From positions 1 through 64,000 of the forward strand of contig JAUIBT010000013.1 of assembly GCA_030428255.1 (NCBI GenBank): a DNA stretch of 64,000 bases, written 5' to 3'. This document shows, in pieces, positions 32,029-41,106 of the stretch (the stretch's first letter is position 1; each line of letters begins with the position of its first letter). The notes under the pieces were generated by a model. It did no database searches and had not been told where the DNA came from. It saw only the letters and a list, made by a program, of their open reading frames with translations. Source of the stretch: Alphaproteobacteria bacterium (lineage in GTDB: Bacteria; Pseudomonadota; Alphaproteobacteria; UBA7985; JAUIBT01). The position numbers and the translations under genes were made by a program.

Positions 32029-33285
32029 TTAGTGGGCTTTGGGAACCGGGCCCGCACCGCGCTCGTCGATGGCATAGCCGCGTTCAAAACGGTCCAGTGT
32101 AAAGCCAGCGTTGAGCGGGTGAGGCTCGCCGGTTGCGATGGTATGGGCAAAGCACCAGCCTGACGCCGGGGTGGCCTTAAAGCCCCCGTAGCACCAGCCA
32201 CCGTTCAAGAACAGCCCATCGCGCGGGGTCTTGGAGATGATGGGGCTACCGTCCATGCTCATATCCATGATGCCGCCCCAGTGGCGTAGCAAGCGCAGCT
32301 TGGCGTAGCGTGGAAACAAGGAGATCATGGCCGCCGTGACGTGCTCCAGCGTGCGGGTACCGCCGCGCTGGCTGAAGGAGTTATAAAACTCCAGGTCGCC
32401 GCCGAACACCAGGCCGCCCTTGTCCGACTGCGACACATACAGGTGGGCCGCACCCGAGGTAACAACGTAGTCCAGCGTCGGCTTGATGGCTTCAGAGACC
32501 ATGGCTTGCAGTACGTGGCTCTCGATGGGCGCGGTCAGGCCAGCCATGTTGAGCAGTTGGGTGGTGTGACCAGCCACAGCTATGCCGACCTTGCCCGCCC
32601 GGATCGGGCCGCGCGTTGTCTCGACACCAACGATGCGGTTGCCGTCTTGAATCATGCCAGTGACTTCGCACTGCTGGATGATATCTACGCCGCGCGCGTC
32701 GGCCGCACGGGCATAGCCCCAGGCCACCGCATCGTGGCGCGCCGTACCAGCGCGCTTTTGCATCAGCCCGCCCTTGACTGGATAGCGGGCGTCTTTGGAG
32801 ACGTTGAGATCCGGTAGCTTCTTGGCGATGGTCGCCAGATCCCAATACTCAGAATCGATCCCATTGAGACGCATAGCGTTGCCGCGCCGCTTGGCAGCAT
32901 CGCGGTCGGCATCCGAGTGCAGCAGGTTCAGTACGCCGCGCGGCGAGAACATAACATTGTAGTTCAGATCCTTGGTCAGATCGTGCCACAGCTTGAGGCC
33001 ATGTTCATAGAAATGCGCGTTCTCGTCGTGCATGTAGTTTGAGCGCACAATGGTGGTATTGCGCCCGGTGTTGCCGCCGCCCAGGTAGCCCTTTTCAATC
33101 ACCGCCACATTGGTGATGCCGTGCTCCTTAGCGAGGTAGTAGGCGGTCGCGAGCCCGTGACCGCCGCCGCCAACGATTATCACATCGTAAGCAGGTTTGG
33201 GTTCGGGGTGCCGCCAGGCGGCTTGCCAGTTCTTGTGGCCAGTCATGGCGTTGCGGGCCAGTGACCAGATCGAGTAGCGCTGCAT
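32029..33285 (-). CDS. soxB: Sarcosine oxidase beta subunit
   Basis: A 418-residue FAD/FMN subunit that carries the sarcosine-oxidising site. It shows the dinucleotide-binding motif VIIVGGGGHGLATAYYLA near residue 35 and the His-containing segment ARHDAVAWGYA near residue 170, the site where family members attach FMN covalently. The ATG at 33285 (MQRYSIWSLARNAMTGH) has AAAGAGA upstream; the open reading frame to 33447 adds sequence unlike the family. First gene of soxBDAG. The usual folate partners (glyA, purU, folD) are absent from this locus. Confidence 0.96.
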   Translation of the reverse strand: MQRYSIWSLARNAMTGHKNWQAAWRHPEPKPAYDVIIVGGGGHGLATAYYLAKEHGITNVAVIEKGYLGGGNTGRNTTIVRSNYMHDENAHFYEHGLKLWHDLTKDLNYNVMFSPRGVLNLLHSDADRDAAKRRGNAMRLNGIDSEYWDLATIAKKLPDLNVSKDARYPVKGGLMQKRAGTARHDAVAWGYARAADARGVDIIQQCEVTGMIQDGNRIVGVETTRGPIRAGKVGIAVAGHTTQLLNMAGLTAPIESHVLQAMVSEAIKPTLDYVVTSGAAHLYVSQSDKGGLVFGGDLEFYNSFSQRGGTRTLEHVTAAMISLFPRYAKLRLLRHWGGIMDMSMDGSPIISKTPRDGLFLNGGWCYGGFKATPASGWCFAHTIATGEPHPLNAGFTLDRFERGYAIDERGAGPVPKAH

Positions 33286-33512
33286 AGGGGTCTCTTTCGT
33301 CGCGATCTTACCTGTTTGTAGGCGCTTTGCCCGTGTTTGTTCGGCCCCAATCCGACATTTTGTGACGAATTTCGCCACCCAAAGGAATTCACGCCCACAG
33401 AGCTGTCTGCAACGCATGCCAAGTCGGCACCCTGTGACCCTCGCCACACCGCAGCGTCAGCGAAGAGTGTCAGGCTCCTACAGGACGGTCGTCTACTGAG
33501 TAGAGGTGAGAG

Positions 33513-33547
33513 CAAAAAAAAGGCGCTTGAAGCCGTACTTCAAGCGC
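33513..33547 (-). terminator. Perfect 11-bp stem terminator (minus strand)
   Basis: On the minus strand GGCGCTTGAAG, a 4-nt loop and CTTCAAGCGCC are followed by an uninterrupted tract of eight T (plus-strand A tract 33514-33521). It terminates transcription coming from the right, well over 450 bp beyond the lutC stop, and insulates the soxB promoter. The distance suggests it belongs to a separate short transcript. Confidence 0.9.
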
Positions 33548-33639
33548 CCGAAAGAAACCACTCGTCAAGTTGTGGATCTTGGTGTGCTACACGGGGCCAG
33601 CTCGTGGAGCACAAATCGCAATATTGCATATAACCAATT

Positions 33640-33653
33640 TGAAAGCGCTTTCA
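33640..33653. promoter_or_regulatory. 14-bp perfect palindrome of the LacI/GalR operator type
   Basis: TGAAAGCGCTTTCA is a perfect palindrome with a central CG and matches the general operator form of LacI/GalR-family repressors (TGWAANCGNTNWCA). It is upstream of the strong minus-strand terminator and inside an AT-rich gap, not next to a recognisable gene start. No LacI-family regulator is encoded in the window. Confidence 0.5.
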
Positions 33654-34021
33654 CTTTCCGACGATCAAATTCACGCAATCACAACCATCTTTGTAGATAG
33701 TTGACCCATCAATAACAAGAGAAATTATGAACTGATTTAATCAACTAAACATTTGTATTGTCTCTATCGCATATGTAACCAATGCGTGAATTATCAAAAG
33801 TATAGAAATCGAAAAGTTACTTACTTGCGAAAATTTGGTTTCCCATTTAATCGAGAAAAATGGGAAATTTGTTCGGGGGCGATTTACGATTATTGTCATC
33901 GTTAAGCCCGAATCCAGATGGTTTATTTTCAATTGCAACCAGTTTAATATCTAGATCATTTGCTCTACCCAAGTAAACGGGATCGCACCTGGTCTGCCTG
34001 TCGATCTCTGGGTGGCAATAT
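33654..34021. other. AT-rich intergenic island
   Basis: By eye this stretch is much more AT-rich than its surroundings. I see no convincing gene in it. A 65-codon minus-strand frame (33741-33938) has a hydrophobic C-terminal half but lacks a ribosome binding site and similarity. Between it and the terminator a 29-codon minus-strand frame (33540-33629, MQYCDLCSTSWPRV...) ends inside the hairpin. The stretch may hold a small RNA, a transferred remnant, or the lut operon trailer. Confidence 0.5.
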
Positions 34022-34678
34022 TTAGGTGTCTTCTAACAAGACAACATGCAGATAGCGGGGGCCGTGGGCACCGCGCACGTTTTTCGCTTCGATGTCGGCT
34101 GTTCCGCTGGTCCCCGTTAGGAACATGAGGCTGCGGGGCATAGCAATTTGCTCGTGCGCAAGGCAAGCCCAGAGATCCTCTGAGTAAGACAAAAGGCTTG
34201 TCCGGCGGACGACGCAGATATGATGCAAAGGCAGCATGTTGTACAGTAGGGGCGCGGTCGGGCTAGATAACAAAACCAAGGAGCCAGTTTCGGCGACGGC
34301 ATAATCCGCCCATGTGACGGCAGCCTCTTGGTCCATCGATAGCGCGCTGCTGGTCTCCATTCCCGCCCAATCCAAAGCGCATAGGGGCGAACCGTCAGCA
34401 ATCGCGAGCTCGGACGTTATGGCATGCTGGTCCAAATAGGCCTTGATCGCAGCGGGAATGGCACCAGTGCTGCTCAGCCGCTGCACGGTGGCCGTCAGCC
34501 TCTCGGAGGTCAGCTTGGCCAAGAAGTGCTCGACAGGGTTGCCGTCCAAGGGCATGCGCGGGGCCACCGCCGGGCGTTCGAGCGCCGTTGGCGTCTGCAC
34601 GGGGCCAAGCCGCTCGAATATACTGGTGCGTGACGCCGAAGAGCTTGCTTTCAGGTCTTTAAATTCAATTTGGCTCAT
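34022..34678 (-). CDS. lutC: Lactate utilisation protein C (LUD domain)
   Basis: A 218-residue LUD-domain protein (formerly DUF162). VAETGSLVLLSSPTAPLLYN is the conserved core and the C-terminus reads LTGTSGTADIEAKNVRGAHG. LutC acts with LutA and LutB in oxidation of L-lactate to pyruvate. Its ATG overlaps the lutB stop in an ATGA arrangement, so translation is coupled. Last gene of lutABC. Confidence 0.93.
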   Translation of the reverse strand: MSQIEFKDLKASSSASRTSIFERLGPVQTPTALERPAVAPRMPLDGNPVEHFLAKLTSERLTATVQRLSSTGAIPAAIKAYLDQHAITSELAIADGSPLCALDWAGMETSSALSMDQEAAVTWADYAVAETGSLVLLSSPTAPLLYNMLPLHHICVVRRTSLLSYSEDLWACLAHEQIAMPRSLMFLTGTSGTADIEAKNVRGAHGPRYLHVVLLEDT

Positions 34679-36129
34679 ACATCGATCTCCGAGCGCCTGG
34701 CTTGTTTCTTGGACCTTCGCTTGGTCTGCTGTTTGTATTGACCAAGGAAGGTTTGCGCGGGGGGAGCCAAGAGGTCCCGGCTGCGGCTCCAGGCTCCCGC
34801 AAACGGCAGGCCAGCGATGTGCCCACGCCCGGCAGCCAAAAGTCGCAGCACCAATGTCGAGCCAAACTCGACGCAGCGATAGACCCAAGGGCGCGCAGCA
34901 GCCTTGCTCCACAGCCCCAGACCCAGGCGCCAGCCAAGGCTGGTCATGCCGGCGTCGGTCACGTCTTGGCGCAGCTCGCGGATCATGTCGGCCAAGGGGA
35001 TTTTGACCGGGCAGACATCCTGGCAGCGACCGTTCAAAGTACAGGCTTGCGGCAGGTCCTTTGCGCTCTCAAGCCCGCGCAGAGTCGGGGTCAGAATGGC
35101 CCCCATGGGCCCAGGATAGACAGCGGAATAAGAGTGCCCGCCGACCTCGCCATAGACCGGGCAATGGTTCATGCAGGCCCCGCAACGAATGCAACGCAGC
35201 ATGTCGCGATAAGGCGTTTGGGCCAGCGCAGAACGCCCCGCATCCACAAGAATGATGTGCATGTGCTTGGGGCCGCTGGTCTCGCCGTCGCGGCGCGGTC
35301 CAGTATAGAAGGTGGTGTACTGCGTAAACTCAGTGCCCAGGGCAGATCGCGACAGCAAGCGCAGCAAAAGGCTGGCATCTTCAAGGCGTGGTACGATCTT
35401 TTCAATGCCAACGGTGACAATGTGCAAGTCGGGCAGCTCACAGGTCAACTCGCCATTGCCCTCGTTGGTTACTGTGGCGATGGAGCCGGTCTCCGCGACC
35501 AGGAAATTGGCTCCTGATATGCCGACGTCAGCAGAGCCAAACTTGAGCCTTAGTTCTCTGCGGGCGCTGCCCACCAGGTCCTCGACCTTCAGGCTGTCCG
35601 GCGGCGTTTGGTGCTGAGCCTGAAACAGCGCTGCCACTTCTTCTTGGCGCTTGTGCATGGCCGGAATGATGATGTGCGATGGCGGCTCTTTGGCGAGCTG
35701 GATAATGTGCTCCGCCAGATCGGTTTCGACCGATTCGATGCCTGCGGCCTCCAGCGCGCGCGGCAAGCTAATCTCCTCGCCCAACATGGACTTGACCCGC
35801 GTCGCCCGCTTGGCGTCGTGGGCCTGGCAAATCGCGACAGCAATGGCCGACGCCTGCTCAGCGGTTTCGGCCCAGTGAACATGCGAGCCCGCAGCCGTCG
35901 CGCGCTGCTCGAACTGTTCCAAATAGAATGCCCAGTTGTCGAGGGTATGGGCTTTGATTGCCGCAGCCTGATCACGCGCGGCGGCATAGTCCGCAAAGCT
36001 CTCAAGGATGGCCGCGCGCCTGGTTTTCAAGAGCCCTGTCGTGCGATCCAGCGCGATCTTTAAGTTAGCATCGGCAACCGCCTTACGCGCGCCCTGTCGA
36101 AATGGCTTTGGAATGATGTGCGCACCCAT
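34675..36129 (-). CDS. lutB: Lactate utilisation protein B (iron-sulfur, LUD domain)
   Basis: A 484-residue protein. An N-terminal LUD domain (VKSMLGEEISLPRALEAAG; FLVAETGSIATVTNEGNG) is followed by two 4Fe-4S motifs, CIRCGACMNHCPVYG near residue 317 and CTLNGRCQDVCPVKIP near 370. It is the electron-transfer component of the LutABC lactate oxidase. Order and overlap with lutC and the 3-bp gap from lutA show one operon. Confidence 0.96.
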   Translation of the reverse strand: MGAHIIPKPFRQGARKAVADANLKIALDRTTGLLKTRRAAILESFADYAAARDQAAAIKAHTLDNWAFYLEQFEQRATAAGSHVHWAETAEQASAIAVAICQAHDAKRATRVKSMLGEEISLPRALEAAGIESVETDLAEHIIQLAKEPPSHIIIPAMHKRQEEVAALFQAQHQTPPDSLKVEDLVGSARRELRLKFGSADVGISGANFLVAETGSIATVTNEGNGELTCELPDLHIVTVGIEKIVPRLEDASLLLRLLSRSALGTEFTQYTTFYTGPRRDGETSGPKHMHIILVDAGRSALAQTPYRDMLRCIRCGACMNHCPVYGEVGGHSYSAVYPGPMGAILTPTLRGLESAKDLPQACTLNGRCQDVCPVKIPLADMIRELRQDVTDAGMTSLGWRLGLGLWSKAAARPWVYRCVEFGSTLVLRLLAAGRGHIAGLPFAGAWSRSRDLLAPPAQTFLGQYKQQTKRRSKKQARRSEIDV

Positions 36130-36132
36130 AGT

Positions 36133-37005
36133 CTAGGCTCCTTGGCTTGGGACGGGGGCGTCGTCATCGCCTGTGTCACAAATGCTGCCATCTTGCAGGC
36201 GTCCGGCCAGCAGTTCAGCAGCGTGATAGACCGCCAGCGGCTTGTTTTGGCGTTTGATACGGCCCGCCAAGTGCATGAGGCAGCCAAGGTCGCCTGCAAC
36301 CAGTGTATCCGCTCCACTTGCCTCGACCTTGCGGATTTTTTCATCAGCAATGGCAGTGGAGACTTCGGGTTGCTTGATGCAAAATGTACCGCCGAACCCA
36401 CAGCAAGCATCGCGATCGCCAAGCTCCAACACCTCAAGACCGGCGCGTTCAGCAAGCAGCTTGCGGGGTTGCTCCCGGACGCCGAGTTCACGCAGGCCCG
36501 AGCAGGAGTCATGGTAGGCCACCTTGCGCGCAGCTAGGGCGTCTCGCGCGGTCTGAGAGGGCTGCGACCACTGCAATATATCGCTCAAAAAGCTCATGAG
36601 CTCATAGCTGCGTGAAGCAAGCGCCTCAGCCTCGGCCAATCGCTCTGGGCGATGCTTAGCGATGAGCTGGGGCAGGTGGCAGCGAATCATGCCCGCACAC
36701 GAGCCTGATGGCGCGACCAAATAGTCAACGTCGTCGAAGGCGTCCAGCAGCCCAAGCGCCACCGGCAAGGCGGCGGCCTCGTCACCCGAGTTAAAGGCTG
36801 GCTGACCGCAACAGGTTTGTTGCATGGGGACCCGCACCTCGCAGCCTGCTTCTTCCAACAAGTCCAGAGCGGACCAGCCAATGTTGGGACGAAACTGGTT
36901 CACCAAGCAGGTCACAAACAGACCGACCCGCGGTCCTGCGCTCGCACCTGCATCGAGATTCGAGGTCAGGCCGCTCGACGCGGATTCGGAAGTGTCTGGG
37001 GACAT
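36133..37005 (-). CDS. lutA: Lactate utilisation protein A (CCG-domain Fe-S protein)
   Basis: A 290-residue protein with two cysteine-rich CCG domains, CCGQPAFNSG near residue 65 and CCGFGGTFCIK near 200, as in LutA/GlpC/HdrB iron-sulfur subunits. It heads the lutABC operon. The first ~25 residues are low-complexity Ser/Ala and may be an over-long start; no better ATG is evident. Confidence 0.95.
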   Translation of the reverse strand: MSPDTSESASSGLTSNLDAGASAGPRVGLFVTCLVNQFRPNIGWSALDLLEEAGCEVRVPMQQTCCGQPAFNSGDEAAALPVALGLLDAFDDVDYLVAPSGSCAGMIRCHLPQLIAKHRPERLAEAEALASRSYELMSFLSDILQWSQPSQTARDALAARKVAYHDSCSGLRELGVREQPRKLLAERAGLEVLELGDRDACCGFGGTFCIKQPEVSTAIADEKIRKVEASGADTLVAGDLGCLMHLAGRIKRQNKPLAVYHAAELLAGRLQDGSICDTGDDDAPVPSQGA

Positions 37006-37312
37006 GGCTCATCTCAGTTTGGTAAAAGAATCTTACCGAGCCACATTAGCAGGGCCCGAGCCCGCCTCACAAGTGCAAAGCCATGGCCCATGGCGTCGCG
37101 GGGCAGGCATGGGCGTAGGTTTGCGAGCGCGTACTCTTCACGGATGGGCTCGCAAGAGGGCGTTCATCCACAGGCAAGTGCCAGTCATCACAAGGGTCCC
37201 GGGCGAGGGGCCAAGTCAATGGTATTGCTTGGTACTACAATGTTTGCGTGAAGCCCCAACATCGTCCTATAACTCCAGTCTTGAAAAGCTCCGGTAGAAG
37301 GGATGTTCACGG
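37006..37312. other. Divergent control region between lutA and the vWA gene
   Basis: Contains a perfect -10-like TACAAT (37236-37241) on the plus strand without a good -35, and a direct repeat TGGTATTGC/TGGTACTAC just upstream of it. I see no LldR-type inverted TGGT...ACCA operator. An AAGGGA lies at a workable distance upstream of the GTG start at 37313. Confidence 0.35.
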
Positions 37313-39757
37313 GTGCGTACACGACTCGCTCAATTTGAAGGCGGCGCCGCAACCAGGCAGGGCGGGGGTGCTGGAAGTTTGCCGCATGGCCGCATGGCAA
37401 GGCCCCTGTCAGGAACCTCGCCAGGAACCTCATCAGGAGCCACTTTAGGAACCTCGCTAGGAACCCTGCCGAGAACCCTGTGCTTGGCTTTATGCCTGCT
37501 GGCGTCGGGAGTGTTCAGTGTCTGGCTGGGGACAGGCGACGCTCTGGCTCAGGCCGATCAAAGCTTGGCTCCGGCGCCTGCTGAACCTGTAAGGGCACCG
37601 ATCTTTGACCGTCCGCAAACCTACTTGCTGCTGGACGGATCGGGCAGCATGTGGGGCGCGTTTCCTGGTGCTACATCCCGACTGACCGCCATGCGCGCGA
37701 CCACCATTGATTTGGCCAATCGCTGGAAATATCAAAGCAGCACCCTGGGGCTCGCTGCTTATGGTTCGCGCCGCGAGGGGGATTGCAGCGACGCGGGCAT
37801 AATCATTCCACCCGGCGAGGATGCCGCGCGCCTGGGGCGCAATATTACCGCGATTAAGGGGCGAGGCCGAACCGCGATAGCCACCGCCGTCGAGCAAATC
37901 GGCCAATCGATGATCACCGCGCCTGGCCCCAGCGGCATTATCTTAGTTACCGATGGCCCCGAGAATTGCGAGCGCGATGTCTGTGCCGTGGCTGATGCGC
38001 TGCGCATCCAAGGGAATGTCTCGGTCCATGTCATAACCATGAGTATGACAGATGAGCAGACCAAGGGCCTGGCGTGTTTGGCAGAGCGCACAGCGGGCAG
38101 CATCCAATCCACGCAGACCACAACAGAGTTGCGGCGCGCGATCTTGCGTGCTCAATCACTAATTGAGACCAAAATCGCAACCTTGGGTGTGCAACCTGTT
38201 TCGGTCACGGTCGGGGATCAAAGCTTGGCGATCAGCAAGGACTCCTTGATCGACACAGATCAGTTTGATCTGACGGTGGACGAGCAGAGGGCTCTTGAGG
38301 ACCTGCAAGCCACAGCGAGCGCCATTGCGCAAGACGCGGAAGAAAATCGTGATTTCACCGCCGGGCAAACCGGTGCCAAGCTAGACCAAAACAGTACAAG
38401 CAGCATCTTGCGGGCGCTGACGAAACCGGTCAGCGGGCGGGGCGAGACAAACCAAGACGCCAACGCCGCCTCTACACAGGCCAGTGAACTTCAGCGCTTG
38501 GGCGGCCTTTTGTCGGACCAAGAACCAGAGCGCCAAGCCGAAATTCAGGCGCTCATCACTGCGCGTTTGGAGGCCGAGAGCAGGTTTGAACAAGCGCTTG
38601 ATGATTTGAAAGCGCGCTATGCAGCCCGCGACAAGCAGTTGCGCGACCAGATGCGCAGCACCATGGATGAGGCTGCGCGCCAGTTGGAGCGCGAGCGGCA
38701 GGCCCGGCTGAAACTCACCGAGCTCAACACCGCGCAGGAATCGACCATCGAAGAGCAGAGCGCCATTCTCGCCAATCTGCGCGCCACCCTGAGCGATGAA
38801 ACCCGTAACAAGGTCGAATTGGCCTCGGAGTTGGCGAACGAGCGCTTGGAACTGCGGCGGCGCCTGGAAACTCTTAAAGAGTTGCAAGCGGCCAACACGC
38901 GGCTCACACTTCAGATTGAGAACGCCGAGAGCGAGATCGCGCGCATGAGCGACGAATATGCGGCGCTCAAGAAGGGCACGGCAGATACGCGCCGCGATGG
39001 CGAACAAGCCATCCGCCGCTATGACGAACTCGAGCGTATTCTGGAACGAGCCCTGACCGATTTGGAGACCATGAAGAACGAGCGCAACGACCTGGTTATT
39101 CGCGTTGATGCGCTCAGCTTGCGCGAAATTGAGGCCGCCGAAACCAGCAAGCAGCTTGCCGCGACCTTGATCGAGGCCGACGCGCTAAAGCAGGACAAGC
39201 AAAAGCTGCAACGATCGCTGGTTACAGGCCAAAGCGAGAAGCTGCGCCTTAAGGCGGATTTCGACGCGCTTTCAACCCGCGCGGCCTCGCTGGAGAGCCA
39301 AAACCGCAAACTTGCGCAGCAGATCTTGGACACCCAGGAGCGGTTTCGTGCTTCGCAGGACGCTTTGGCCGCGGCCAATGAGCAAATCGCACGCGGCGAA
39401 GACGCTTTGCGGGCCGAACAAGAGCGAAGCCAGCGCTTGTCCCAGGAATTGGCCGGGCTGCGAAAAGACTACCAAGTCGCGCGCGAGCGGCTGCGCCACC
39501 TGCGACAACGCGAGCGTGATGCTCTGGCAAAACTGGGCGCGCAAGATCAGCGCATCGCGACCCTGGAGCTCTTGCTAAGCAGAGCAGAGGCCGAACGGCG
39601 GTCTTCACGGCAGCGCAATCAGCAGTTGCAGCAAAACCAGGCTGCTCTCAGCTTGGTGTTAGATGACGTTTCGACGCAAATGCAGAGCTTGGAGAATACT
39701 TTGGCCTGTCCCGAAGTCGGCCGAAAAGATGGCCGGGTTGTCTGTCTGTCCAACTAG
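37313..39757 (+). CDS. Secreted von Willebrand A domain protein with long coiled coil
   Basis: An 814-residue protein. A hydrophobic signal segment (LCLALCLLASGVFSVWL, cleavage plausible after ALAQA) follows an N-terminal region generated by a 12-nt repeat. A vWA domain spans ~100-290 with an intact MIDAS (LLLDGSGSMWG near 107; later GRGRTAIATA and ILVTDGPENC). From ~390 to ~785 is an almost continuous Glu/Arg/Leu-rich coiled coil. The C-terminus holds a Cys pair (CPEVGRKDGRVVCLSN). The vWA resembles those of secreted TerY/YfbK-like proteins, with role unknown; periplasmic anchoring or scaffolding is a guess. Start choice GTG 37313 has an AAGGGA upstream; ATG 37394 is an alternative with a shorter signal n-region. 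Stands alone as a transcription unit. Confidence 0.8.
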   Translation: MRTRLAQFEGGAATRQGGGAGSLPHGRMARPLSGTSPGTSSGATLGTSLGTLPRTLCLALCLLASGVFSVWLGTGDALAQADQSLAPAPAEPVRAPIFDRPQTYLLLDGSGSMWGAFPGATSRLTAMRATTIDLANRWKYQSSTLGLAAYGSRREGDCSDAGIIIPPGEDAARLGRNITAIKGRGRTAIATAVEQIGQSMITAPGPSGIILVTDGPENCERDVCAVADALRIQGNVSVHVITMSMTDEQTKGLACLAERTAGSIQSTQTTTELRRAILRAQSLIETKIATLGVQPVSVTVGDQSLAISKDSLIDTDQFDLTVDEQRALEDLQATASAIAQDAEENRDFTAGQTGAKLDQNSTSSILRALTKPVSGRGETNQDANAASTQASELQRLGGLLSDQEPERQAEIQALITARLEAESRFEQALDDLKARYAARDKQLRDQMRSTMDEAARQLERERQARLKLTELNTAQESTIEEQSAILANLRATLSDETRNKVELASELANERLELRRRLETLKELQAANTRLTLQIENAESEIARMSDEYAALKKGTADTRRDGEQAIRRYDELERILERALTDLETMKNERNDLVIRVDALSLREIEAAETSKQLAATLIEADALKQDKQKLQRSLVTGQSEKLRLKADFDALSTRAASLESQNRKLAQQILDTQERFRASQDALAAANEQIARGEDALRAEQERSQRLSQELAGLRKDYQVARERLRHLRQRERDALAKLGAQDQRIATLELLLSRAEAERRSSRQRNQQLQQNQAALSLVLDDVSTQMQSLENTLACPEVGRKDGRVVCLSN
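37411..37482 (+). repeat. Six-copy degenerate 12-nt tandem repeat in the signal region of the vWA gene
   Basis: Units AGGAACCTCGCC, AGGAACCTCATC, AGGAGCCACTTT, AGGAACCTCGCT, AGGAACCCTGCC and GAGAACCCTGTG run head to tail. They encode the GTSx-type peptide repeat before the hydrophobic signal core. Because 12 is a multiple of three, copy number changes keep the frame but would vary the length of the signal n-region. Confidence 0.85.
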
Positions 39758-39966
39758 GCTAAGACGGATGGATCGCTAGAACTTGGAGCAGCTCGCCCTT
39801 GATAGCGGGGCACATTGATCATGGAACGACCATCGCATCAGTCGATTTCGCGTTTTCCATAATATCCCTTATGCGACTGACGGAATGAGCCGTAGGCGGC
39901 TTATCATTCATGTGAGAGCTGCCGTGTGAGAGCTGCTAAACACCTGGCAAACGCATCGCTCCACCG

Positions 39967-40992
39967 CTAGGCCCAGAGCTCCGCCAGAGCCAGGGCGTCG
40001 GTCAGGACACGCTTTGGATGCTGTTGCGGGTCACTTTGATAGAGCTGGTCAGGACTGACTTGCCAGCGCGCGCATTGCTGCAAGGCTATGGCGAACCAGC
40101 GCATCTGCGCTTGAAGTTGTCCCAAGCCCAACGACCGTCGATCCATACCGCTTCCACCAAGCGCCTCGTAGTTATCAAGCAGCCAGGCACTTTCTATGTC
40201 TAAGCCGGGTGTGGCCCAACACGGTGCTGTTAGCCAAGCCAGGTCCGCAACGGCGGGCCCCATGCCAGCAAAATCCAGGTCCAACAAGGTGACATCCGCA
40301 GCTTGCTCCATGGGCTCCCAGGTCCAAATATTGGCCGCACGAAAGTCGCCGTGCAGAGCCGTCAATGCCGACGTGCAATCTTGGGCGGCGCTGTCGCCTA
40401 CCTGCTGGAGCACAAGATAGAGGTTCAGGCACTCCTGGCCCAAGGCCCCCTCAGCGAGCCGCGGGTCGACCTCCGGCACCGGTGGAGGCGCAAATTGCTG
40501 CCTTGGCGGCGGCACCAATGTGTGCAGGGCCACCAACTGCGATAAGGCCGCACGAAGGTAGGTGCGCTGAAGCTCCAACGGCAAGCTGGAGCAGTCGCTC
40601 AATCGCGGCTTCTGCGACCCCAAATCCTCAAGCAGGATCGCCGGGCCTAGCGCGTCTAAAAACACAACACCAAAGCTTTCGGGCACCCGCACACCCGCAG
40701 AGCGCGCCCAACTGTGCCACTGGTGCTGGCGCAGCATGTCATTTAAGTTCTTGTCAGGAAAAGCCGCGTCACAGCCTATACCAGCGCGCGTGCGCAAGAC
40801 GAGTGTCTCCGGCGTACCCGCCGGGGCGCTCAGGAAAAGCCGAAAGTGATGATTGATCGCACCTTGCCGATTCAAAGCTGCAACGGACGTTATTTTGATC
40901 GCCCGCTCCAGCAAGCATGAAACCTGCCGAGCACAGGCTAGCCGGTCTGGTTCGCCCCAAATCGAACGGTCAAGCGCGTGATTTTGGCTCAT
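39967..40992 (-). CDS. Aminoglycoside-phosphotransferase-family kinase (possibly AmgK-like sugar kinase)
   Basis: A 341-residue protein-kinase-like fold. Visible motifs are the Brenner catalytic loop HGDFRAANIW near residue 220 and the metal-binding LLDLDFAGMGP near 243. The N-terminus has the NRQGAINHHFRL nucleotide-loop region and VLRTR with a candidate lysine-substituting Arg. Alphaproteobacterial relatives include AmgK, which phosphorylates MurNAc/GlcNAc at the anomeric position, usually beside murU; no murU is adjacent here. Substrate unknown. The ATG at 40992 is chosen over TTG 41001. Confidence 0.75.
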   Translation of the reverse strand: MSQNHALDRSIWGEPDRLACARQVSCLLERAIKITSVAALNRQGAINHHFRLFLSAPAGTPETLVLRTRAGIGCDAAFPDKNLNDMLRQHQWHSWARSAGVRVPESFGVVFLDALGPAILLEDLGSQKPRLSDCSSLPLELQRTYLRAALSQLVALHTLVPPPRQQFAPPPVPEVDPRLAEGALGQECLNLYLVLQQVGDSAAQDCTSALTALHGDFRAANIWTWEPMEQAADVTLLDLDFAGMGPAVADLAWLTAPCWATPGLDIESAWLLDNYEALGGSGMDRRSLGLGQLQAQMRWFAIALQQCARWQVSPDQLYQSDPQQHPKRVLTDALALAELWA

Positions 40993-41106
40993 TCGGGCCA
41001 ACTATCAACAGTTTTCAAGATCATCATCTTGCCACAGCCATTATTTTTCGACAGATAGAAGGGCCGGCCCTAGGCCCCTACCCGCCACTGTATAGGTGAT
41101 CAAACC

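Noticed and set aside
33741-33938. 65-codon minus-strand frame in the AT-rich island
   Set aside because: Rare-type start, no ribosome binding site, open frame expected in AT-rich DNA only by chance over this short length; kept only as part of the island description.
37211-37241. LldR-like operator upstream of lutA
   Set aside because: TGGTATTGC and TGGTACTAC are direct, not inverted, repeats, so they do not fit the TGGT-N-ACCA form.
39909-39938. 15-bp direct repeat (TGTGAGAGCTGC twice) near the kinase gene end
   Set aside because: Only two short copies with no link to a gene boundary or regulator; likely chance or minor slippage.
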